DNA of 64,000 nucleotides, taken from positions 1-64,000 of the forward strand of contig NZ_JPRN01000009.1 in NCBI RefSeq assembly GCF_000737715.1. The letters are read 5' to 3'. The notes below the pieces were generated by a model, which saw only the letters and a list, made by a program, of their open reading frames with translations, ran no database searches and had not been told where the DNA came from. The translations under genes were made by a program, and so were the position numbers. This DNA is from Chryseobacterium sp. JM1 (GTDB lineage Bacteria > Bacteroidota > Bacteroidia > Flavobacteriales > Weeksellaceae). Positions 44,735 through 53,293 of the stretch are shown in pieces (position 1 is the first letter of the stretch; each line of letters opens with the position of its first letter).

Positions 44735-45157
44735 ATGCCTCTGAAAAAGATTTTCACATTCCTAAGCCTGCTTCTGTGCTGTATTTTTCAAGCGCAGACA
44801 CTGCATCTGTACGGCGGTTCCAATGAAGACCAGTACCTGGGCTGCATCAATTGTGATACTTTTGATAAAAACTCGATCTGGAATCCTTACGGTGATTATG
44901 GAAATCTGCTCAGTTCAAAATCTATATGGAATGGTTCCGGAAACTATGGAAGTTCATACAGTACCTATTCACCTTGGAGCGATTATGCTTCGTATCCTCC
45001 CGTAATTCTGGATCAGGATGGAAATTTTTTCGGCTACCTGACTTTAAATCCTTACAAATCTGAAAGATCACAGCTGCAACTGGCGCAGATTTTATGTAAA
45101 AATCACGATGCCATCAAGAAAGATCTTGGTGGATGGTATGATCAATTATTCCGGTAA
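44735..45157 (+). CDS. Secreted YG/SY-rich hypothetical protein
   Basis: From the ATG at 44735 the 140 residues have a signal peptide (MPLKKIFTFLSLLLCCIFQAQ). The mature part carries DQYLGCINCDTFDKNSIWN and then tandem-like blocks NPYGDYGNLLSSKSIWN, GSGNYGSSYSTYSPWSDYAS, then PPVILDQDGNFFGYLTLNPYK. The two cysteines may form a disulfide. This arrangement recurs in unnamed periplasmic proteins of varied bacteria as I recall. Function unknown. It converges on topB with a 3 bp gap. Confidence 0.75.
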   Translation: MPLKKIFTFLSLLLCCIFQAQTLHLYGGSNEDQYLGCINCDTFDKNSIWNPYGDYGNLLSSKSIWNGSGNYGSSYSTYSPWSDYASYPPVILDQDGNFFGYLTLNPYKSERSQLQLAQILCKNHDAIKKDLGGWYDQLFR

Positions 45158-45160
45158 ATT

Positions 45161-47287
45161 TTAAGCAAGCTGTACCTGAAAACCTTCTTCAAGTGTCAGA
45201 ACTCCTTCCGTCAAAGCTTCTGAGTGAGTCGTGAATCCTTTCAGTTTTGAAGTTTTCCCTTTTAAAACCAAATCTAAAAGCTGTTTATCAGAAAGCTTCT
45301 TCCCGAAAATATCAAATGTAATTTTGAAACCACAGTTCTTGAAATCGGAGCAACCTACTGCAGTTTTTCCTTTGATCAGATTGTGTTCTTTACATTTCGG
45401 ACATTGGGTTTCTTCCCAAGACTGAAGTTCTTTTTTTACGGCAGGTTCACGCTTTTTCTTTTCTTTGACCTCTTCTTTTTCTTCTTCCTGCAGCATGATC
45501 ACTTTTCCTTTTCCGTCCACCACTTTTCGGGTAAGTTCGGAAACCATCTGGATGAGTTCTTCTTTAAACTGGTTGGCTTCGTACTCGCCTTTTTCAATTT
45601 TACGGAGTTTCTGTTCCCATTCTCCGGTCAGTTCCGGACTTTTCAGAAGTTCGTCTTCAATGGTATCAATTAGTTGAATTCCGGTTTGGGTAGCGATAAG
45701 ATTTTTTCTTTTCTTCTCGATATACTTCCTTTTGAAAAGGGTCTCAATAATATTCGCACGGGTGGAAGGTCTTCCGATCCCGTTATTTTTAAGCAATTCG
45801 CGAAGCTCGTCGTCTTCTACCTGTTTTCCGGCAGTTTCCATGGCTCTCAGCAGCGTTGCTTCCGTGTAAGGCTTTGGTGGAGTCGTTTTTCCCTGGTGAA
45901 TCATTGGATCATGCGGTCCGCTTTCTCCTACGGTAAATTCAGGAATGGTCTGTTCTTCCTCCTTTTCTTTTTCTTTATCTGTTGATTCTTCTTTCGGTTC
46001 TTTTGCATAAACGGCTCTCCATCCCGGTTCCAGAACCTGTCTTCCGCTTGTTTTAAAAGGAATGGTTCCCACTTTTCCTTCCACTAATGTATTTGAAATC
46101 TTACATTCCGGATAAAAAGCAGAAATAAAACGTTTGGCCACCAGATCATAGATCAGTTTTTCTTCCCTGCTCAGATTCTGAGAAGGCGGAACTTCTGTCG
46201 GGATAATCGCGTGGTGATCAGTTACTTTCGCATCATCGAAAACGGCTTTGGATTTAGGAATAGGCGCTTCCAATAATGGAGCAACCAGATCCTGATAAAA
46301 ATGCATTTTTCGGAGAATGCCTTCAATTTTAGGATACAAACTTTCGGATAGATAAGTGGTATCTACACGCGGATAAGTCACATGCTTTTTCTCGTACAGA
46401 CTTTGGATATAATGTAAGGTATTTTCTGCGGAATAGCCATATTTCTTGTTGGCCTCCACCTGAAGTCCTGTCAAATCGAAAAGTCTGAGGTTTTTTTCTT
46501 TTCCTTCTTTAATCTCAAAAGAAACAATTTCAAATGGGTTGAGCTTAAGATATTCAAGTCCTTTTTCAGCGCGGTCTAAGGTTTTTAAACGGTCAATCGC
46601 TGCATTGAAAATGACGTCACGGTATTTGGTTTTAAGTTCCCAATATTCCTCAGTATTAAATGCATCGATTTCTTTCTGCCGCTGAACCAGCATAGCCAAA
46701 GTAGGCGTCTGTACCCTTCCGATGGAAAGAACCGCTTTGTTTCCTCCAAATTTTTTGGTGAATAATCTTGTCGCATTGATTCCCAGCAGCCAATCACCGA
46801 TTGCTCTTGCATTTCCTGCCAGATAAAGATTTTTATAATCCTCAGCAGGTTTCAGGTTCTCAAAACCTTCTTTGATTGCTTCTTCGGTAAGGGACGAAAT
46901 CCATAAACGCTGAACAGGTTTGTTGCATTTTGCTTTCTGTAAAACCCATCGCTGGATCAGCTCTCCCTCCTGCCCGGCATCACCACAGTTAATGACCTCA
47001 TCACATTCCTCCACCAATCTTTCAATCACTTTAAACTGATTTTCAACGCCTTTATTTGGAATTAATTTGATCCCAAAACTGGCAGGAATGATCGGCAGTA
47101 AAAACAAATTCCAGGATTTGTACTGAGGTCCATAATCGTGAGGCTCTTTTAAGGTACAAAGGTGTCCGAACGTCCATGTCACACAGTATCCGTTGCCCTC
47201 CATATAGCCCTGTTTAGGCGTGGTAGCACCTAATACTTTGGCGATATCTCTGGCAACACTGGGCTTTTCGGCAATACAAAGTTTCAT
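45161..47287 (-). CDS. topB: DNA topoisomerase III (type IA)
   Basis: The 708 residues have the Toprim domain (KLCIAEKPSVARDIAKVLG, INCGDAGQEGELIQRWVL), the central gate domain with KAVLSIGRVQTPTLAMLVQRQKEI, and the active-site tyrosine Tyr305 in VTYPRVDTTYLSE. A KEKEKEEEQ acidic-basic insert near 435 and a C-terminal zinc ribbon (CPKCKEHN, then C and C) follow. TopB relaxes negative supercoils and resolves joined DNA molecules. The single chromosomal copy with no conjugative genes around suggests the housekeeping form rather than a mobile-element one. Confidence 0.94.
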   Translation of the reverse strand: MKLCIAEKPSVARDIAKVLGATTPKQGYMEGNGYCVTWTFGHLCTLKEPHDYGPQYKSWNLFLLPIIPASFGIKLIPNKGVENQFKVIERLVEECDEVINCGDAGQEGELIQRWVLQKAKCNKPVQRLWISSLTEEAIKEGFENLKPAEDYKNLYLAGNARAIGDWLLGINATRLFTKKFGGNKAVLSIGRVQTPTLAMLVQRQKEIDAFNTEEYWELKTKYRDVIFNAAIDRLKTLDRAEKGLEYLKLNPFEIVSFEIKEGKEKNLRLFDLTGLQVEANKKYGYSAENTLHYIQSLYEKKHVTYPRVDTTYLSESLYPKIEGILRKMHFYQDLVAPLLEAPIPKSKAVFDDAKVTDHHAIIPTEVPPSQNLSREEKLIYDLVAKRFISAFYPECKISNTLVEGKVGTIPFKTSGRQVLEPGWRAVYAKEPKEESTDKEKEKEEEQTIPEFTVGESGPHDPMIHQGKTTPPKPYTEATLLRAMETAGKQVEDDELRELLKNNGIGRPSTRANIIETLFKRKYIEKKRKNLIATQTGIQLIDTIEDELLKSPELTGEWEQKLRKIEKGEYEANQFKEELIQMVSELTRKVVDGKGKVIMLQEEEKEEVKEKKKREPAVKKELQSWEETQCPKCKEHNLIKGKTAVGCSDFKNCGFKITFDIFGKKLSDKQLLDLVLKGKTSKLKGFTTHSEALTEGVLTLEEGFQVQLA

Positions 47288-47531
47288 GAATTTCGGAATT
47301 ATTGAAGGGGGACAAAAGTCGGGATTTTTTTTGGATTAAGCTAATTTAGTTGAGAGTTGATGTTTGAAAATTATAGGTATGAGCATCGACGTTTATTCCT
47401 ACGGAAGAGGTTTGATTGTGTTAATATAAATGTTTAGGATTAAGGTTAAATGAATGGTAGCAGATCTGTTGCGGATGGACTTTAGTTGCGGGTACGAGCG
47501 TTCCACTCATACTAATAATTGTAACAAAAAA

Positions 47532-47551
47532 CTCCCCTTAAAAAAGGAGAG
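47532..47551 (-). terminator. Intrinsic terminator after the M17-like gene
   Basis: On the minus strand CTCTCCTT pairs with AAGGGGAG (one T-G pair), followed by TTTTTTG. It lies 30 bp past the stop of the gene at 47581. Confidence 0.7.
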
Positions 47552-47580
47552 CCTTCACAATATTAATGAAAACGGGTTCA

Positions 47581-48279
47581 TTATTTTCTATTCACTTCGG
47601 CAATTGCAGCTTGAATTCCGCCACCTGCTACTTCAAAGAAAGATCGGCCTGCCAGAAGGTATACTTTTTTCAATTTCTTTGTATGGGAAAGTTGATGGTC
47701 TTTTAGATAGGTTTCAGAACGATTGGCCAGTACAATCCCTTTCACTACATTTCCGGCTACCAAAGCGGTTGGAGAATCTATTCCGGCGTCTTTCAGATCA
47801 CTGGCAAACGCGAAGTTCGTTACACCTAATCTCATTGCTTCACGGGCGGCCACTTCACCTACGGAAGTCATCAGTTCGGGAGTGAAATTATTGCGATCAC
47901 CCAACCCGATCAGTAATAGTTTTTTGGCAGACATAGAACCAGTGGGCGGTGTGATTAAAATGGTTTCCAACGAATGTCCTTTAAACTGTCCCGACTGTCT
48001 GATTTTTGTAAATTCACCTTTTAATGCATCATCCAAATGCACTAAACCGTTCAGATTGGCGGGTAAAGCCTGAGCACTGTGGATATCATTTTCCGTGTAT
48101 TCAAACACACAGGCCACCTGTAATTGGGCATCTGCAGATGAAGGTCCCTGAACCAAGCCGATCATTGAGATTCCGTCTACGGATCCCCAGTTTTTCGAAG
48201 TGCCAACAGGGGTTGTATTTTGAGCAGTCAGTGTTAAGGATAATAAACCCGCTGCAAATGATAGCATAAAATTTTTCAT
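47581..48279 (-). CDS. Stand-alone N-terminal domain of M17 leucine aminopeptidase, secreted
   Basis: The 232 residues have a signal peptide (MKNFMLSFAAGLLSLTLTAQ) and the macro-like N-terminal domain of M17 peptidases (GLVHLDDALKGEFTKIRQSGQFKG, KKLLLIGLGDRNNFTPELMTSVGEVAAREAMRLGVTNFAFASDL). The metal-binding peptidase domain of about 300 residues is missing, and the gene ends with a proper stop and terminator. Such truncated proteins occur regularly in Chryseobacterium-like genomes, so it may have a separate function rather than be a pseudogene. It follows the pirin gene by 25 bp in the same direction. Confidence 0.75.
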   Translation of the reverse strand: MKNFMLSFAAGLLSLTLTAQNTTPVGTSKNWGSVDGISMIGLVQGPSSADAQLQVACVFEYTENDIHSAQALPANLNGLVHLDDALKGEFTKIRQSGQFKGHSLETILITPPTGSMSAKKLLLIGLGDRNNFTPELMTSVGEVAAREAMRLGVTNFAFASDLKDAGIDSPTALVAGNVVKGIVLANRSETYLKDHQLSHTKKLKKVYLLAGRSFFEVAGGGIQAAIAEVNRK

Positions 48280-48304
48280 GGTTTCAAATCTTTTCCGTTC
48301 GTGA

Positions 48305-49180
48305 TTACATGGCCATCGGAACTTCCATTAGCAGGATTTCCGTATGTTCTGCGGTAGATTTCATATTCAGGTTTTTAATATCCCAGACTCCGAATCCATC
48401 CCGTTCTTCCAATTTCTGACCTTCAATTTCTGCGCTTCCTTTAAGGATAAAAGCATACACTCCATTTCCACTTTTTTTGATCTGGTAACTGGTTTCCACA
48501 CCGTTTTCAAACCGTCCCAAATGAAACCAGGCATCCTGATGAATCCACACGCCTTCATCATCAGCATTTGGAGAGAGGATTTGCTGAAACGCATTGTGGC
48601 TTTTTGTTTTGTCTAAGGTGATCTGGTCGTATCTTGGCGTTACATTTCTCTTATTCGGATATACCCAGATCTGCAGAAATTTGACAAGTTTATTGCTGTT
48701 CTTATTAAATTCGCTGTGCATTACCCCTGTTCCAGCGCTCATCACCTGGATATCTCCACTTTTGATCACGGTAGTATTCCCCATATTGTCTTTGTGCTCA
48801 AGATCGCCATCCAGCGGGATACTGATGATTTCCATATTATCATGAGGATGCGTTCCAAAGCCCCTGCCCGCCTCTACTCTGTCATCATTTAAAACTCTCA
48901 GCACTCCAAAATGCATTCTTTCAGGATTGTGATAATTGGCAAAACTGAATGTATGCTGGCTCAGCAGCCAACCATGATCTGCCTTTCCTCTTGAATCCGC
49001 CTTATGAATCACGGAATTACCTTTAATTTTCGACTCAGGATTGGGTAAGTGATTGTATCCGATGGGTTCTAAAGGCTCAATCTCATCGATCTCATTTTTC
49101 ATGGTATTTCCGAGAGAAGCAGATGCTACAAACATCCCGGTTCCCAATAAACCTTTCTTTAAAAAATCTTTTCTGTCCAT
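48305..49180 (-). CDS. Exported pirin family protein
   Basis: The 291 residues begin with a Tat-like or lipoprotein-free export signal (MDRKDFLKKGLLGTGMFVASA). The cupin fold contains the pirin metal site: HTFSFANYHNPERMHFGVLRVLNDD, then GFGTHPHDNMEIISIPLDGDLEHKDNMGN, and IKSGDIQVMSAGTGVMHSE. Bacterial pirins such as YhhW act as quercetin dioxygenases; others are redox sensors. Export of this one is unusual, as most are cytoplasmic. It is the first gene of a unit with the M17-like protein. Confidence 0.87.
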   Translation of the reverse strand: MDRKDFLKKGLLGTGMFVASASLGNTMKNEIDEIEPLEPIGYNHLPNPESKIKGNSVIHKADSRGKADHGWLLSQHTFSFANYHNPERMHFGVLRVLNDDRVEAGRGFGTHPHDNMEIISIPLDGDLEHKDNMGNTTVIKSGDIQVMSAGTGVMHSEFNKNSNKLVKFLQIWVYPNKRNVTPRYDQITLDKTKSHNAFQQILSPNADDEGVWIHQDAWFHLGRFENGVETSYQIKKSGNGVYAFILKGSAEIEGQKLEERDGFGVWDIKNLNMKSTAEHTEILLMEVPMAM

Positions 49181-49667
49181 ATCTTGTCGTTATTTGTTTG
49201 ATTTTGATAGAACAAATTTAGGGAGACTGAAATCGCTGTGCATTTAACTAGTTTAATAAATTGCTTTTTTTATTAAAAAATTGAGGGGAATAAGGTGTAA
49301 TTATTTTTCAGGGAAATATTTCGCTTTTAAACACAAATTTCACAAATAAGTTCACAAATAACACGACTATAATCAGCGTAATCTGTGGGATCTGCGAGAG
49401 GTTACATTTCTAACCACTGATTTCACAGATTGACACAGATCATTACGCATATTTTTATTCTATTGGATATTTTGAGGGAAGCAAATGGACCTGTCCGCAT
49501 CGTTGATGAAGCTGAATGGATAAACTTGCGCTTAGTCGGGTCAATCGAAGATTGATCTCACCTTTGCAGACTTAAATAAACGGCTTTATGATCAATCTTT
49601 GCGTTAAAAAAATTACTAAAAGAATAGTTTTCAACAGCCTATCAAACAAAAAGTCACATGACAAAAT
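49181..49667. other. 487 bp intergenic region with decayed repeats
   Basis: TAAATTTG on the minus strand (49213-49220) is a possible -7 box for the pirin gene. The stretch 49325-49450 has ACACAAATTTCACAAATAAG and CACTGATTTCACAGATTGACACAGAT phrases, resembling 39808-39838 and the middle of the repeat at 31926. No gene or RNA was found. Confidence 0.5.
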
Positions 49668-50252
49668 CTATTTTTCTTTGGAAGCAAGACGCTTTCTTAT
49701 GGTGCTCACAAATTCCTTCGATACTCCAAGATAGGAAGCAATATAATACTGGGCCACTCTTTGTGGAATGGAAGGATATATTTTAATGAATTCAAGATAA
49801 CGGTCTGTTGCCGTTTTGGAAATGGTATCCACCAGACGATTTTTAAGAGTGGATAGATTTCTTTGCACCAACATTCTGAAAACTCTTTCGAATTTTGGAA
49901 TTTCTTGCAGTAATTTTTCTTTAGTAGCCGGAGTCAGGACATAGATTTCGGAATCTTCCAGGGCTTCAATGTATACTTTTGAAGGCTTCTGTTCCTGAAA
50001 TGAAGCAATATCACTGATCCACCAGTCCTCAATGGCAAATAAAAGGGTAACTTCTGTACCGTTATCATCCAGACAGTACAGCCTTACGCAGCCTTTCTGG
50101 ATATATCCCTCAAACTGGCAAATCTCTCCTTCCCTTAACAAAACGGCCTTTTTAGAAAATGTCTGGCAGCTCAATAAACCGGTAAAGGTTTTCTGTTCTT
50201 CTTCGGTAAGATCTATAAATCGGCTGACGTTCCGGATGATATTTTCAAACAT
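49668..50252 (-). CDS. Crp/Fnr family transcriptional regulator
   Basis: The 194 residues comprise a cyclic nucleotide-binding-like domain (about 20-115: FSKKAVLLREGEICQFEGYIQKGCVRLY, then IEDWWISDIASFQEQKPSKVYIEALEDSEIYVLT) and a C-terminal helix-turn-helix (about 150-190: IPQRVAQYYIASYLGVSKEFVSTIRKR). The cAMP-contact arginine and serine of Crp are not evident. Members of this Bacteroidota branch usually answer unknown signals and often control a neighbour. The next genes, a receiver-like protein and an antiporter, lie upstream in the same direction. Confidence 0.9.
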   Translation of the reverse strand: MFENIIRNVSRFIDLTEEEQKTFTGLLSCQTFSKKAVLLREGEICQFEGYIQKGCVRLYCLDDNGTEVTLLFAIEDWWISDIASFQEQKPSKVYIEALEDSEIYVLTPATKEKLLQEIPKFERVFRMLVQRNLSTLKNRLVDTISKTATDRYLEFIKIYPSIPQRVAQYYIASYLGVSKEFVSTIRKRLASKEK

Positions 50253-50261
50253 TTATAAAGT

Positions 50262-50573
50262 TTATCGCTGCAAATTAGGGAAAAGGCTGTAAACTTCATT
50301 CTTTAAAAGTCCGCTTCCGCCACCGTAATGATCGATTACTTTAGTCTCTTTATCTAAATTTTCGCAAAATATTTTAATGTCTTTTTCGAACTGTTCTTCC
50401 AAACCTGAACTTAGAAGCACAATATCAACCTGATTTTCTCTGATATAATCGTAGGAAGCGGTTTCATCGTTTTGGATTTCAGCTTTCCAGCCTTCATTAT
50501 TTTCGATGATTCTTTTCAAGGTTTCAAGAATTTCCTGATTCTTTCCAATGACTAAAAATTGTAATGTTTTCAT
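50262..50573 (-). CDS. Small receiver-like hypothetical protein
   Basis: The 103 residues look like a degenerate response-regulator fold: TLQFLVIGKNQEILETLKRIIENNEGW at the start, then NQVDIVLLSSGLEEQFEKDIKIFCENL, then TKVIDHYGGGSGLLKNEVYSLF. The phospho-acceptor aspartate pattern is replaced (VLLSSG in place of ILLDxxM), so phosphorylation is unlikely. It sits 9 bp before the Crp gene and 40 bp after the antiporter gene, so all three are probably cotranscribed. Function unknown. Confidence 0.65.
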   Translation of the reverse strand: MKTLQFLVIGKNQEILETLKRIIENNEGWKAEIQNDETASYDYIRENQVDIVLLSSGLEEQFEKDIKIFCENLDKETKVIDHYGGGSGLLKNEVYSLFPNLQR

Positions 50574-50613
50574 TGTATTCTGTATTAAAAGTGAAGAGTA
50601 TTAAGCTTTAGAA

Positions 50614-52224
50614 TTAAAGATGCCTGTTTCCTGTTATCTTTAATTCATTTAAATCCAATTGAGATTCTGCTTTTCGGATCTCATCATCACTGAATAGTTT
50701 TTCTCTTTTCAGCCTGAACAGTTCTTTCCGTTGTATGGCAAAAATATCCAACATGATCTCATGATATTCTTTAAGGTCATTCTGCCTGTTGGTACACATT
50801 TCCAGAGAACTTAGGTGGCTCTCATGAAGCTTGATATCATTTTGCAGGTTTTCTTTTAAATTCCCGACCAAACTGTTGCCGGTTAAGCTTTTTTCATATT
50901 TTTCATTCAATCTGTCAACAGCCAAATGATCCAGTCTGATCTGAATTCCTGTCTGCTGCTCATGAGACGGTAAAATAGGATCAATCTCTCCAATTTTGGT
51001 TAATTTAATAATCAAAGGAAGCGTTAAACCCTGAAAAACCAATGTCACAAAAATAACCACGAACGTAATGAAAATAATTAAGTTTCTTAACGGAAACTCA
51101 GCCTGGTCATTCATCATTACCGGAATTGACAGCGCTGTAGCTAATGAAACTACACCTCGCATCCCTGCCCAACCGATGATCAAAGGGTTTTTCCAGCCCG
51201 GGCTTGGGTCCTGGCGTACTTTTTTACTCAGCCATCTCGGAATATGAGCCACTGGATAAATCCAAAGCAAACGGACAACAATCACGATTAAACTGATGAT
51301 TAAACCATACTTTATACCGTCCATCAAAGAAGTTTCACCCAGACCATTGATAATATCGGGAAGTTCCAATCCGATTAAGACAAACACCAAAGCATTCATC
51401 ACGAAAATCAATGTGTTCCAGACTCCTGTCATATTGATTCTCGTGGTTCCCGTTTTAAAAATTTCATGGGCACGGAAAGACATAAATAATCCTCCGCTCA
51501 CTACTGCCATTACTCCGGAAAAGTGAAAATGCTCCGCTCCCAAAAATAAAATATAGGGCGTCATCACAGTCAATGCCGCATCAATCGCCGGGGTAGTCGG
51601 TAGAAACCGATGGATGGCGTAAAAAATATGAGCGCCCACGATACCTACCACAACTCCCATTCCCGCAACAAGAAAAAACTGTCCTGTAGCTTCCTGCATG
51701 GAAAAAACGCCCGTCATCACCGCCGCTAAAGCAAATCTGAAAACAATCAGTGATGAAGCATCATTGATCAGACTTTCTCCTTCCAGCATAGCAATGGTTC
51801 TTTTCGGAACTTTTAAACCTTTTAAAACCGTAGTTGCGGCAACGGCATCGGGTGGAGAAACAATTCCACCTAACAAAAATCCTAAAGCTAGTGTGAACCC
51901 CGGAATGATAGACTGAGCAGCAAAAGCTACAACAATAGAGGTCAAAAATACCAATCCGAAAGCCATTAATGAAATGGTCCGTTTCCATTTCCAGAAATCA
52001 TTCCAGGAAGTGTACCACGCCGCTTCATATAAAAGAGGTGGTAAAAATATCAGGAAGATAATTTCCGGATCTAATTTTAAAACAGGAACTCCAGGAATAA
52101 AACTGATTCCCAACCCAGCCAATACCAGAAATATAGGATAGGCAATTTTGATGCGCTGTGCCAGCATAACCAGAAGCATGACGACGAGTAGGAGTCCAAG
52201 TATTAAAAGGAGGTGTTCGTGCAT
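50614..52224 (-). CDS. CPA1-type Na+/H+ antiporter
   Basis: The 536 residues have about 12 membrane helices and the conserved motifs of NhaP/NHE-like exchangers: FLIFLPPLLYEAAWYTSWNDFW, GGIVSPPDAVAATTVLKGLKVPKRTIAMLEGESLINDASSLIVFRFAL (with the Asp-Asp ion site area in NDASS), and GWAGMRGVVSLATALSIP. A cytoplasmic helical tail of about 110 residues ends the protein. It exports Na+ in exchange for protons at the inner membrane. The upstream leader has a tandem TTAGA-type repeat (52228-52265). Confidence 0.93.
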   Translation of the reverse strand: MHEHLLLILGLLLVVMLLVMLAQRIKIAYPIFLVLAGLGISFIPGVPVLKLDPEIIFLIFLPPLLYEAAWYTSWNDFWKWKRTISLMAFGLVFLTSIVVAFAAQSIIPGFTLALGFLLGGIVSPPDAVAATTVLKGLKVPKRTIAMLEGESLINDASSLIVFRFALAAVMTGVFSMQEATGQFFLVAGMGVVVGIVGAHIFYAIHRFLPTTPAIDAALTVMTPYILFLGAEHFHFSGVMAVVSGGLFMSFRAHEIFKTGTTRINMTGVWNTLIFVMNALVFVLIGLELPDIINGLGETSLMDGIKYGLIISLIVIVVRLLWIYPVAHIPRWLSKKVRQDPSPGWKNPLIIGWAGMRGVVSLATALSIPVMMNDQAEFPLRNLIIFITFVVIFVTLVFQGLTLPLIIKLTKIGEIDPILPSHEQQTGIQIRLDHLAVDRLNEKYEKSLTGNSLVGNLKENLQNDIKLHESHLSSLEMCTNRQNDLKEYHEIMLDIFAIQRKELFRLKREKLFSDDEIRKAESQLDLNELKITGNRHL

Positions 52225-52227
52225 TTT

Positions 52228-52265
52228 TTGTTTAGATATTAGAAGTTAGATGTTAGAAGTTAGAG
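52228..52265. repeat. Tandem TTAGAAGTTAGATGTTAGA repeat before the antiporter gene
   Basis: Four phrases of TTAGA(A/T)(G)TTAGA in 38 bp, right before the antiporter start codon. It may simply be a slippage repeat in the 5' leader. Confidence 0.45.
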
Positions 52266-52305
52266 CTTGTTGGCATTTGATATATTTGGGGTGCCGCCTG
52301 GTTTT

Positions 52306-52362
52306 GGCTAAAGCCGATTTATTGCTGGGCTAATTTAAGCGGGCTGAAGCCCGCTCCTATTG
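52306..52362 (+). repeat. Two-hairpin GGCTAAAGCC / CGGGCTGAAGCCCG element, copy 2
   Basis: GGCT-AA-AGCC (52306-52315) and AGCGGGCT-GA-AGCCCGCT (52338-52355), followed by CCTATTGAA. The outer base pairs differ from copy 1 (A-T and C-G pairs exchanged together), so the stem is conserved while the sequence is not. Lies between the antiporter and the GNAT genes. Confidence 0.7.
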
Positions 52363-52455
52363 AATATTTATCTTATTTTTTGGTTAATACGGCTAATATT
52401 TTGGTATAAATACAATTCTATTTTTAACTGTACGCAAAATAAACTATACAATTTC

Positions 52456-52749
52456 TTAATCTTCTTTCAGCCAGACATCATTGTATTCATCCGGATGACG
52501 CTTGAACTGTAGGTGAACATATGGACAAAGCGGTACGATTTTCAAATCATTTTCTCTTGCATAGGAAACCAGTCTTTCCAGCAATATTTTGGCAAAACCT
52601 TTTCCTTCGTGTTCAGGATTAACTTCCGTATGGTAAACGGTTAATTTTTTTCCGATCACTGAAATGTCCATTTTCCCTGCTTTCTGGTCGTCTGAGAAAA
52701 GCTGGATTTCTCCTCTTACATTTCCTAAAACTATTTCTGTTCTTTCCAT
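52456..52749 (-). CDS. Small GNAT-like N-acetyltransferase (YjdJ type)
   Basis: The 97 residues match the short GNAT-related family (PF14542): GKMDISVIGKKLTVYHTEVNPEHEGKGFAKILLERLVSYARENDLKIVPLCPYVHLQFKRHPDEYNDVW. HEGKGFAKILLE is the acetyl-CoA binding loop and CPYVHLQFKRHPDE is the family's C-terminal signature. Substrate unknown. Cytoplasmic. A TAATTTTG box lies at 52776. Confidence 0.88.
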   Translation of the reverse strand: MERTEIVLGNVRGEIQLFSDDQKAGKMDISVIGKKLTVYHTEVNPEHEGKGFAKILLERLVSYARENDLKIVPLCPYVHLQFKRHPDEYNDVWLKED

Positions 52750-53037
52750 TTTTTTATTCTTTTAAATTAATATTTCAAAATTAGGTTCTTTAGTAAAACT
52801 GAGTAATGATCTATGATAATTTCGGTAAAGCTTTGTTATTTTATCATTCTGAAATTCTATTGACAATTTACAATCTTCTTTCTTTAGTAATATCAGATTT
52901 AAAATAACAAAATTCAATTTTTCGTGATTTTATTCTTTGTGAATAATGTAATCAGATCTATTCCTGTCATTAATCAACTAAAATTAACCAACTGAAAAAC
53001 AATATATTAAACAGTTTTTAAATAAAAAATATTAAAA

Positions 53038-53083
53038 AGTCTATCTTTTTAGTGGACTAATAAAAATATATGCCCTATATTTG
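53038..53083 (+). promoter_or_regulatory. Promoter and candidate operator of the methionine transport operon
   Basis: TATATTTG (53076-53083) fits TAnnTTTG. No TTG stands 19 bp upstream. Instead an inverted repeat, AGTCTA-N9-TGGACT (53038-53058), covers that place. This suggests control by a DNA-binding protein in addition to the leader. Transcription would begin near 53090, 20 bp before the leader peptide. Confidence 0.5.
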
Positions 53084-53110
53084 CAACCGTATTCAGGAAA
53101 AGAAAATAAA

Positions 53111-53209
53111 ATGAAACAAGGATCTAAACATCAATCCATTAAGAAACAAAACATCAAAACTATGATGATGTGCAACTGTATGCCTATGCATCAGAAATTC
53201 CGTGGCTGA
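53111..53209 (+). CDS. Met/Cys-rich leader peptide of the DMT-metNIQ operon
   Basis: A 32-codon frame begins 21 bp below the predicted transcription start: a basic, Lys/Gln-rich first half, then TMMMCNCMPMHQKFRG and TGA. Five of the last 15 residues are Met and two are Cys, far above chance. An intrinsic terminator starts 27 bp after the stop codon, and the first transporter gene follows it. This is the layout of a ribosome-mediated attenuator: when charged Met-tRNA or Cys-tRNA is scarce, ribosomes stall at the Met/Cys run and the terminator may not form. The CGTGG over the end of the frame (53201-53205) could pair with CCACG in the terminator stem-loop (53243-53247). The peptide itself need not have a function. 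Confidence 0.7.
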   Translation: MKQGSKHQSIKKQNIKTMMMCNCMPMHQKFRG

Positions 53210-53235
53210 CCTTACTTTTATATCACATATTTCAG

Positions 53236-53268
53236 AGGCCTTACCACGTTGTAGGGCCTTTTTATTTT
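53236..53268 (+). terminator. Intrinsic terminator between the leader peptide and the transporter genes
   Basis: AGGCCTTAC pairs with GTAGGGCCT (9 bp, one T-G pair) around CACGTT, followed by TTTTTATTTT. There is no other gene for it to end except the leader, so it most likely works as an attenuator. Confidence 0.8.
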
Positions 53269-53293
53269 ACCCATCACACAAAAAACATACAGA

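Noticed and set aside
44602-44826. 74-codon open frame overlapping the start of the secreted YG-rich protein gene
   Set aside because: Different frame from the gene with the signal peptide, and it runs through intergenic sequence.
47454-47885. 143-codon open frame on the plus strand
   Set aside because: It lies largely opposite the M17-like gene, crosses that gene's terminator, and its protein has no folded pattern.
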